Below, piece by piece: positions 56,409 to 64,000 of a stretch of DNA of 64,000 nt. This stretch comes from Ophiura sarsii (taxonomy: Eukaryota; Echinodermata; Ophiuroidea; Amphilepidida; Ophiuridae): the NCBI GenBank assembly GCA_035610835.1, contig CM069452.1:65878919-65942918 (forward strand). The letters are read 5' to 3'. The position numbers and the translations under genes were made by a program. The number at the start of each line of letters is the position of its first letter. Within the stretch, counting starts at the first letter, position 1. The notes under the pieces were generated by a model. It worked only from the letters and a program-made list of their open reading frames with translations, ran no database searches and was not told the DNA's origin.

Positions 56409-58516
56409 TTTAAGCTGCATAAATCAAAAGTATACACTAGTATTACAAAGAAAAATGTTGCCACCTTTGTCTTTAGTTATAAAGGATACCTTATACAGGG
56501 TGGTCAAAATTTGTAACAATTTAAGTATGTGAAAACGTATTTCTGAAATAAAGTTAACCGTTATCATAATTTAGTGTCAAAATAAATTTTAAATTGACGT
56601 TTGTAATAATATTGCACCAAACACAAACATATGACCAATAATTACCATGTTATACAGGGTGTAACAAGTGAAAGGCACATGTATGATCGAGTCCTCAATC
56701 CACGCGTTTCTTCACTTTTTGATTTTATTTTGATGAAAGCAATGATAATGAAATAAAATAAAACACACATGAAATGATCATGTTACAATTAGAAATGTTG
56801 CCTATAGATATACATACTAAATTTAATATGGCCAATAACATCATAGGCCTATACAGGGTATCACAAAATAACGCACATGCGATCTAACGGAGCGCTTATT
56901 TTTGAACTGCCATAACAGATTTTCAGCATGGGTAAAATAAATTAGTATTCGGAAATTGTGCAAGATGCAATGTAAGTACTTTTGTCGGACAATGATCAAT
57001 AGACTATTAACAATGACACCATGGACTCAAAGCCCCACCCCTTCCCATATCTCGCTAAGCGCCGTAAATCTTTCAAAATTGATAAAGATGTCACAAATTC
57101 TGGACAAATTTCAAGATTGCGCGCATGCAATATGCACACCGTATAGTATCGCTTGGGACATTTAACCACGAGATGTACACGCGGGCTTTTTGAACTCACT
57201 CGGCATACATGCAGTAGAGCGTGCATACCTTGTAGTTTGTAAGCTGTCATTTGTCTGGTTATAGCAAAGTAAACATACCACACGTACAGAATGTAAAGGG
57301 GCTCATAGCGCAATATTTATACTGTTTTATTCCATGAAGTGGTTAATTTATTTTAAGATATAATGCACAAGTGTATGAATTGTTATCAGTATAGATAAAT
57401 CAATCGGTATACTTCTAATCGGTACAACAGCTAACCTCTCTGAAATTCTATCTAGCATGTATCGTCAATGAGTGATATGAATGAAGTATTTCAATGCGTG
57501 TCTGTGAGATTAGCTCCTCACTGCGATTCCTCCTCCTCCTCCCCAATACTCCTGTTTACTCCTCAACGGTACACATCAGCCCGATCTCTCTGACATTCCA
57601 TCTAGCTAGCATGTATATTGATAATCAATAAGTGAAGTGAATGAAGTATTTCATAGCTTGTCTAGAGATTGGCGCTGTGTGTGTGTATGGGAATGGCTCC
57701 TCAATCCTGTTCCTCCGATTCCTCCCCCTCCTCCCCAAGCACCCGTTGATCAATTATTTGCTCCCAATTAAAACTGAAATAATTAAGACATTATTTTGTG
57801 GATGGTATGGAAAGATTATTTATTGTGCTTTGTAATGACACCAAATTTGTTATTTAATGACAAGAAATATAGAAACGGTGATAATATAAACATCATTAAC
57901 AGTGTAAAAATGTCACACCTCCTCAAAATACGGGGTTCCAATTCGTGGCACACGACCAGGGATGGTTAAGTGGGTGTTTTGTTTGAAGCTATGTGTGTTT
58001 CGGACCAAGGTCGCTCAACACAAAAGCCGATGTAGCCTTCAGCCCTGTCATGAAATAACTTCTTAACATCCATAAATAATACGGCACTCTCGTTCCCAGA
58101 TGCATTTAATCGCTAGGAATCGATTTTTCAAAAGAAGTGCTATTGTCAATCGCGCTCATCATGGGTTCGAGTTTACGTGTAATAGAAAACTGGGTGAAAT
58201 AAGTGTCTATAAACTTCACAAATAGCATGAATAGCGTTACATCTATCGCATCGGTGAATGCGTGTATTAAATTACATGTTTCAAATATTAGAAGTTTCTT
58301 AACTTTCCCCGTTGCTTTTTTTATCAAACTCATTTTATGTATCCCGTTAGCTAGTATTAGATACTGTAGTTGCCGCAAAAGACTATCAATCCCGCTATCA
58401 ATACCCGTTCTGTTTACAGGGCTTTTCAAAAATGCTAGTCATAGGCCTACAGGTGTGTGCGAAACAGACAAAGATCAGCTTCACACAACATTTCAATAGA
58501 GATAATCCGGGACTTA
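56409..58516. other. Right part of the 6.8-kb insertion
   Basis: Three isolated TATACAGGGTG-type transposon ends (56492, 56649, 56851), a CTCCTCC-rich segment duplicated with a period of about 160 bp (57430-57560 and 57585-57740), and a 107-codon minus frame (58106-58429) of unknown nature. Confidence 0.5.
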
Positions 58517-58548
58517 ACCGTCCCTGTCTCGATTATCTATGATTCAAT

Positions 58549-59419
58549 TCAGATCACAGATCATGGTAGATCATCAAGTCATGGTTTTTGTCATGTTTAA
58601 CATGATATGAACTGGGCCTCAAATGTTTGTATAAGTTCCTCAGGTTTTGTTAGGATAAACAAGGAGTAGCAATGTGTTCATCAAAAAAAGCATTTTTTGA
58701 TGTTTCTGATTAAATTTGAAGTCACAGTAAGCTTTTATCTGGCAAATGTCATGATTTTAGCCATTTTTTGGTGCAGTTCAAACATATCTGCCATCTGCGC
58801 ATGCGCATATTTTCTGTATGTTTTCATATAAATAACTTCAGCTAATTACTAAATTAGTTACCTATCCTATGGATATGCCCAAACTGGTTAAAGTTCTTAG
58901 ATTTTCCTATTTTATTTTATTTTCCGCAACATTAGGGATTCACTGACTGGGAATTTGTCAGTGAAAATGGGCTATTTGAAATACTGATATTTGTATACTT
59001 TTATTCAATTGCTTCCCCTTACATTTTCCTTTTATACTACATATTTCAAATTACACAGGGATTAAAGTTATTGTCTATAACTATAGGTATCATAATTATG
59101 CAAAAATAATTTGGATTTACCTACTTCTGGGGTCATGTCATGCAATCTTCTTACCACGTGTCTCATACAGACAATTCAAATTTCCCGCCAAATAACTGAT
59201 TTAGCAGTGTCCTAAGTGTACTTACTTTAAGCTAATGCTATGACGTCATAGTTCATACTTAGAAATCTAAATTGTATTGTTTGAAAGACAAAGGTTCTTA
59301 CTTTGTGTTGATCACACTACCCCAATAAAATCACTCATGCATCCCATACCATGATCTCTTTCATTACTTAATGACCAACCCCCGTACAAAGTCACTGGAC
59401 GATTGATTTATACGCCAAT
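58549..59419. other. Resumed copy B sequence, then unique DNA
   Basis: 58550-58700 matches 10580-10690 of copy A (GATCACAGATCATGGTAGATC; TGTGTTCATCAAAA). The rest is AT-rich without a supported feature. Confidence 0.55.
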
Positions 59420-59423
59420 TAAA

Positions 59424-59462
<39 letters not shown>

Positions 59463-59550
59463 CATATTTGTATAGCGCCTAACATCGAGATCCCTAAGCG
59501 CTTTAACATAAAAACATAATAACAAACAAATACATGGATATGGACTACAA

Positions 59551-61746
59551 TTAAAAAGCCTTTGTGAACAAATGAGTCTTTAAGGATTTCTTAAACTGAA
59601 ATATAGTCTCTGCATTTTTCACATGAAGTGGAATATTATTCCAGAGTTCTGCAGCTGACACAGAGAAGGAACGTTGACCATACTGAGTGGACGTTGAAGA
59701 GCAGACAAGACGCGATAGAGATGAAGAACGAAGATTGCGTGAAGGTGTATATTGTTTGATTAGATCTTGAAGATAGATTGGCGCAGTACCATGAAGACAT
59801 TTATAAGTCAGAAGTAATATTTTATACACAATACGATACTTGATAGGCAGCCAGTGCAGATCACGGAGAGTTGGAGTTATGTGATCATGTTTGCGTGAAA
59901 GAGTGATCAATCTTGCAGCAGAGTTCTGAATTCTTTGAAGCTTGTTTATCTGCGAATTTGGAAGGCCGTGTAAAAGACTGTTACATTGATCTAAGCGACA
60001 TGTAATAAATGCATGTACCAGCATTTCAGTTGATTTTCTGTCAAGAAACTTTCTAATCTGTCCAATACGATACAGAGCAAATGAAGCAGAACGGCATATG
60101 TTTTTGACAAAGACATCCATTTTCAAATCATTCTGAACAATGACTCCCAAATTGCGAGCACTCTTTACTGGTTCAATCAAAGAGTCACAGATTTGAACAT
60201 GTTTCAAAGGAGATGAATTTCTGAATCGGGATGAAATATGGAGAAACTCAGTTTTATCATCATTAAGTTTCAAATCATTGGCAGTTGACCACAGTTTAAT
60301 AGCATTGATGCATGTTTCAAGTTTTGGGATGAGGGATGAGTGGTCATCCTTGTCAAAAATGATATAAACTTGTGTGTCATCGGCATAAATCATTTTGCCA
60401 AGATCATGTAAATCAATGACGTCTTCCAGCGGTGCTGTGTACATGGTAAATGATAGTGGTCCAATAACTGATCCTTGTGGGACGCCTTCCAGAGGAGTAT
60501 GAGGATTAGAAATTTTGTCATTTACAGAGATAAATTGAGACCTATTTTGAAAATAGGAGGAAAACCAGCTTAGCACACATCCTCTAATACCATATCTGTG
60601 AACAAGTCGGTTAAGGAACACATCATGGTTGATGGTGTCAAATGCTGCAGAGTAATCAAGAAGTATTAGGGCAGCCTCTTTTCCTTTATCTACAGCCAAT
60701 AACAGGTCATTGTAAACACGAAGTAATGCTGTTTCTATACTATGCCCAGATCTGTATGCTGATTGCATTTTTCCACGGAGATTGTTCAAAGTGAGGTAGT
60801 CCTGAATTTGCGATGCAAACGCACGTTCAATTGTTTTGGCAAGGAACTTTAAGTTTGCGACAGGTCTGTAATTCTTCAATTGTTCACAGTCAAGCTTAGG
60901 TTTCTTTATGAGTGGTGTAATGACTGCTGATTTGAGAATATCTGGGAAATGACCATTTTGCAGAGACAAGTTGACGATTTTTGTGATAATGGGTACAAGT
61001 TCATCAGAACACTTTTTGAGAAGCCATGTTGGTATAGGATCCAGGTTACATGACGTAGAAGGCGATTTCATGATAAGTTTTCTCACTGATTCTTCTGATA
61101 TAATGGCTAAATCAGACATCGTTGACGTACATGTCGAGGCAGTGTCATTAAGTGAAGAAGGGTACTTTTGTGAGGATTTGGTGATCTTGAGATTGTTCTT
61201 AATATGTTGCACTTTATCACTGAAGAATTGTGAGAAGCGATCAGCCAGTGGTATTTCATTAACATCAGAAGGTAAGATTTTGGCTGATTTTGGTTTGGTG
61301 AGTTTATCCACTTTTCGAAAGAGTTGTTTGGCATTACAGCTTTCCAATTGCATTTTATGGTAATTCATATTTGCCTCTTTGATCATAACATTGTATTGTT
61401 GACTTAACTCTCGAAAAGATTGTTTATCAACTTCTAATCCTGTGGATAGCCAACGACGTTCTAGGCGGCGTACATTTCGTTTCATTTCACGAAGTTTCTC
61501 ATTATACCATGGTGCGTTGGGTCGACATCTTATTGTGCGGGTGATAAGTGGTGCATGCTTATCTTTAAGATTTTGCAAAACATGGTCATATTCCGCAACT
61601 AATGAATCAAGATCACAAATAGAAGAAGTAGACAAAGTTGAATTTAAGATATCCTTACGAAAATCATCAAGATCTATGTCACGAAGTTTGCGTATGGTTA
61701 TTTCCATTTCGATAGGTTTAGGCCGATCAATGTTAAGTGAACACAA
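59551..61746 (-). CDS. LINE reverse transcriptase (L2/CR1 type)
   Basis: 731-residue open frame that makes cDNA from LINE RNA by target-primed reverse transcription. Seen: LKNYRPVANLKFLAKTIERA, LLDYSAAFDTINH near residue 364 (first catalytic Asp), VPQGSVIGPLSF, and YADDTQVYI near residue 452 (catalytic Asp pair). The C-terminal HLFTKAF ending after LWNNIPLHVKN is typical of L2/CR1. The RT frame is intact, but the first codons belong to the end of the endonuclease domain (PSDHAAVLCSLN in the uninterrupted frame). The true start would be in the endonuclease, so this is the 3' part of ORF2 and not a complete protein. A 1-nt frameshift at about 61775 separates it from the rest. Confidence 0.9.
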   Translation of the reverse strand: MCSLNIDRPKPIEMEITIRKLRDIDLDDFRKDILNSTLSTSSICDLDSLVAEYDHVLQNLKDKHAPLITRTIRCRPNAPWYNEKLREMKRNVRRLERRWLSTGLEVDKQSFRELSQQYNVMIKEANMNYHKMQLESCNAKQLFRKVDKLTKPKSAKILPSDVNEIPLADRFSQFFSDKVQHIKNNLKITKSSQKYPSSLNDTASTCTSTMSDLAIISEESVRKLIMKSPSTSCNLDPIPTWLLKKCSDELVPIITKIVNLSLQNGHFPDILKSAVITPLIKKPKLDCEQLKNYRPVANLKFLAKTIERAFASQIQDYLTLNNLRGKMQSAYRSGHSIETALLRVYNDLLLAVDKGKEAALILLDYSAAFDTINHDVFLNRLVHRYGIRGCVLSWFSSYFQNRSQFISVNDKISNPHTPLEGVPQGSVIGPLSFTMYTAPLEDVIDLHDLGKMIYADDTQVYIIFDKDDHSSLIPKLETCINAIKLWSTANDLKLNDDKTEFLHISSRFRNSSPLKHVQICDSLIEPVKSARNLGVIVQNDLKMDVFVKNICRSASFALYRIGQIRKFLDRKSTEMLVHAFITCRLDQCNSLLHGLPNSQINKLQRIQNSAARLITLSRKHDHITPTLRDLHWLPIKYRIVYKILLLTYKCLHGTAPIYLQDLIKQYTPSRNLRSSSLSRLVCSSTSTQYGQRSFSVSAAELWNNIPLHVKNAETIFQFKKSLKTHLFTKAF

Positions 61747-62135
61747 AACTGCAGCATGATCTGATGGAAGATAACTATAGTAGTTTTAATATCCGAAACA
61801 AAATCATCAGTAGAGCGTGTCAGAATAAGATCAAGAGTGTGGCCTGCAATATGAGTGGGTTTGTCAACATGTTGTTTTAAATTTGTAGAATCCACAATAT
61901 CCAAGAATAACAGGGCTTCTCTATCAGTGAGAATATCAACATGAAAGTTAAAATCTCCTGTAATCATAAGATGACCTGGTACCGTTGCAATTTCCTCCAA
62001 AAAAGATGAAAACTCGCGAAAAAATATAGGTGCTGTAGGTTGTTTAGATTTTAATCTCTGCGGTCTATATAAGACAATTAGGCGGAGTGGCAGTTGTCGA
62101 CGAGAAGTAATTGCAAGATCTAGTGAGGTACCATG
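61698..62135 (-). pseudogene. LINE endonuclease C-terminal part, frameshifted
   Basis: APE-type endonuclease fragment: LRLIVLYRPQ, FFREFSSFLEE, GDFNFHVD and PTHIAGHTLDLILTR. The expected SDH catalytic motif follows in another frame (PSDHAAV), showing a 1-nt frameshift near 61775. The N-terminal half of the domain is missing. Confidence 0.8.
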
Positions 62136-63340
62136 TGTTTATTTTTTCTTATCAAAGTTGGCTCTTTTAGGATCATATGGCATATGGAACAGCAGACAAG
62201 ATCCAAATTGGGACAAAATTGATCACCTGAATATTGCCCACTCTTAATCATGCTTTGCTTTCTGCTGCTCCTCAAGTTACCTGATTGTTTTTTCCCTGTA
62301 ATTTTTTTGGGGCGAAGCCACCCTATTAGCATGTGATTGCAAAACCTTACACATTTAGGTCTTTCTAGACATTAGTGGGGGCCGCCATGTTTGTAGTCTT
62401 TGTAAATTACATGTACCTATGCAGTTTATTTTAACAGGCATGCAGTCTGTGATGGAGTCAAAGCTATATTTGTTTAGTTGATGCATAGACGGTTGATGAT
62501 TCATTCAGAGAGATGTTTATTAGACTCCCAACAGAGAGACATAATAGCTTATCTTGTTTGACTAAGGAGAAATCTCCCAATTGTTGTGGGGTTGTCTAAA
62601 AAGGGGTTTGTTGTGGATGTTTGAGTTTCGGGTTATATAATAATAATTCCTGTGATGATTTAATGAAATGTCAATATGGATAACTGTGATCTCGGAATGC
62701 CATTTTTTATTAGTAGAGTAATTCCTGGACCAACGTTTTAGACCAAGTACAATGTCATATATACATAGATTGTTCTTCAGACGGTATCCCCCCTCCCCCC
62801 CCCCCCCCCCCCCCCCCACACACCATGCACACAAATCAACTTGATTGGTTTCCTGTACTATTTTTAGACTGCGGTGTTTTGATTTGATTTTGGTTTGAAT
62901 TATGGAAAATACACCATTTCCGTGGTATTTTGGTTTGCAACAGATGCTTTAGAAAATAGTTGCAAAACATGCTTCTTTCTTTAGGATCGCCCCCATTCCA
63001 TTTCAATGGAATTTTTATTTGATGTATTTTAATGTAGTTTTAATGTATTTTGTCTACCCTGCTTTGGCCCATGTTGATGGTCTCCATTGTCATGCTGGTC
63101 ATGTCCTGGGTTTTATGTATGCTTTTTAACCATTTTTGTTAATAAAGTAATTGAATAAAAAACCCTTCATATTTGGAATAATTTTTGGAAATGATTTTAG
63201 GGGCACAAAGCGCAAACAATTTGCTATCTTTGTATTAAATTTGGTCGTCCTAATTCCATGATTCCCCTTGTCAGTGAACCGACAGTGTCAATCTCAAACA
63301 ATTTGGATATACTTTTATGATGAATTTTTGTGGGGGTCTA
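62136..63340. other. Non-coding, low-complexity
   Basis: AT-rich sequence with a poly-C run of about 28 bp (62788-62817) followed by CACACACC. GGGGCGAAGCC words near 62311 and 63350 look like transposon-derived debris. No gene. Confidence 0.5.
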
Positions 63341-63529
63341 GGGGCGAAGCCCCCGCAAGCTGTTGGATTGTTATCGTTCGAATCCGGATTTGAACTATAA
63401 AAAACCCTTATGACCCCCACCTCTTTTGATTAGGGAAAAAACCCATATGGCCCCCACCTTTTTGTCAAGTCAAAACCGTATGAGCGCCCCCCCCCCCCCG
63501 CCCTCCGGTGGAAATAATGAACGGTCCCT
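63341..63529. mobile_element. Right end of a Harbinger-like MITE
   Basis: Ends AATAATGAACGGTCCC followed by TTA, as at the right end of 50546-51462. Preceded by repeated CCCCCACCT words and a poly-C run. No matching left end recognised nearby. Confidence 0.6.
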
Positions 63530-64000
63530 TACCAAAATTAAATTAAATATAATTGGTTTAGGTTTGTGAATTATTCAGTGACTTTTCGTGGCATGTGAGC
63601 GAAAGTAAAAAGGGCCTGTCTTTCTTCAGGAGAAGTGGCGTGAATGTGTTGTGAGGGGGGGGGGGGGGGGGGGGGGGTTATTGGTTGAGGCGTCAGGACC
63701 AATTGCGCTTGCGCGCGTACACCAGGGGTATGTTAGGGCTGATGTGCTCCCCACTCAGAAGCTGGAAGAAATTCTTGAAACTCAACTCATGCAAGTTGGT
63801 GAATACTTTTAGTCAACATTTAGATAACCTCCTTTCGGGCCCATTCAAACACCAATCGCACCGATTTTGGGTCATAATTTTGACCAAAATTATATCATTT
63901 TTTAAGGATATTTGATTTCCGTTGTCAATATTTAATGGTAAATTACATCTGATGTTCCAGGGGCAATTCCATATAGAGAAATTCAGATTGTCCCCAAATT
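63530..64000. other. Window end, poly-G run, no gene
   Basis: G run of about 22 bp (63655-63677). A 76-codon frame at 63685 lacks recognisable similarity. Confidence 0.45.

Larger units (their letters stand above)
51754..58541. mobile_element. 6.8-kb composite insertion with inverted ends
   Basis: Left end CATAGATAATCGAGACAGGG and right end CCCTGTCTCGATTATCTATG are exact complements over 20 bp. ATTCAAT flanks both sides (51747-51753 and 58542-58548). Copy A is uninterrupted at the equivalent place (10561-10600). Inside: a 3.5-kb unit with 185-bp inverted repeats, tRNA-like sequences, microsatellites and a foldback. Two frames of about 106 codons (52978-53298 +, 58106-58429 -) show no known domain. 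The sequence near the left end (GGTCGTGTGCC) recurs inverted at about 57950. No transposase recognised. Confidence 0.7.
36007..58700. repeat. Segmental duplication, copy B
   Basis: Same orientation as copy A (1-10720). It starts at GATACGGGGTATAATGCAAC, identical to the window start. It is longer than A through insertions: low-complexity DNA at 36.1-36.42, a retroposed A-rich piece at 36928, a LINE 3' fragment with minisatellite at 37768-38454, tandem duplication at 40.93-42.53, satellite expansion at 42.7-44.4, a LINE tail at 44444, a MITE at 46175 and the 6.8-kb element at 51754. Orthology between 47.3 and 51.7 kb is patchy. Confidence 0.8.
59420..62135 (-). mobile_element. L2/CR1-like LINE, 5'-truncated
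   Basis: Minus-strand non-LTR retrotransposon. 3' end: stop at 59551, then a short UTR with a tail hairpin (AAGCGCTTAGGGATC...TAGGCGCTATACAAAT) and (ATT)n at 59427-59461. Coding part runs up to about 62135, where the endonuclease similarity stops, so the 5' half of the endonuclease and any ORF1 are missing. 5' truncation is normal for LINE insertions. Confidence 0.88.

Noticed and set aside
61107..61334. Additional small protein in the LINE
   Set aside because: Alternative frame of the reverse transcriptase coding sequence.

Overview
The window looks like AT-rich nuclear DNA from a marine invertebrate deuterostome, most likely an echinoderm; a hemichordate or cephalochordate cannot be excluded. 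Support comes from intronless rhodopsin-like GPCRs in a duplicated cluster, a spliced SRCR/somatomedin-B/class-B-like GPCR with GT-AG introns, an interstitial vertebrate-type (TTAGGG)n tract, an L2/CR1-like LINE and very dense non-autonomous DNA transposons. There is no operon structure, and the species is not determinable from the sequence alone. Gene density is low; mobile DNA and duplications dominate.

Layout. 1-10.7 kb is copy A of a large segmental duplication: palindrome-array transposons, an intact single-exon GPCR (A, 3513-4511, +), a LINE 3' tail and a 65-bp satellite array. 11.1-12.6 kb holds a diverged paralogous GPCR (C, -). 14.1-15.0 kb has an interstitial telomere tract between two minisatellites, and 15.3-18.4 kb has foldback and mariner-like elements, one more palindrome-array element and a local direct duplication. 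19.2-28.3 kb holds a minus-strand, six-exon receptor gene: signal-peptide exon, three SRCR-type exons (all phase 1-1, the middle one with a 1-nt frameshift), a large somatomedin-B + ectodomain + TM1-5 exon, and a TM6-7 exon. A second, intact copy of the signal-peptide exon lies at 33.3 kb inside a local duplication, and a hAT-type MITE sits 4 bp upstream of the proximal ATG. 34.8-35.8 kb is an inverted GPCR pseudogene (D).

36.0-58.7 kb is copy B of the duplication, in the same orientation as copy A: GPCR B (38855-39808), a tandemly doubled LINE tail, a longer 65-bp satellite with a 195-bp higher-order period, and many insertions missing from copy A. The largest insertion is a 6.8-kb element (51754-58541) with terminal inverted repeats, a 7-bp flanking direct repeat and degenerate tRNA-like sequences inside. 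59.4-62.1 kb is a 5'-truncated L2/CR1-like LINE encoding a reverse transcriptase; the last 2 kb is low-complexity transposon debris.

How it fits together. The host genes are all chemosensory, peptide or pattern-recognition type seven-transmembrane receptors. The three small GPCRs, one pseudogene and several 3'-end relics suggest a receptor cluster that grows and decays by duplication. Comparing copies A and B gives empty-site evidence for several insertions, so the order of events can be read from one window. I could not identify promoters, terminators or intact RNA genes; intergenic stretches are described individually.
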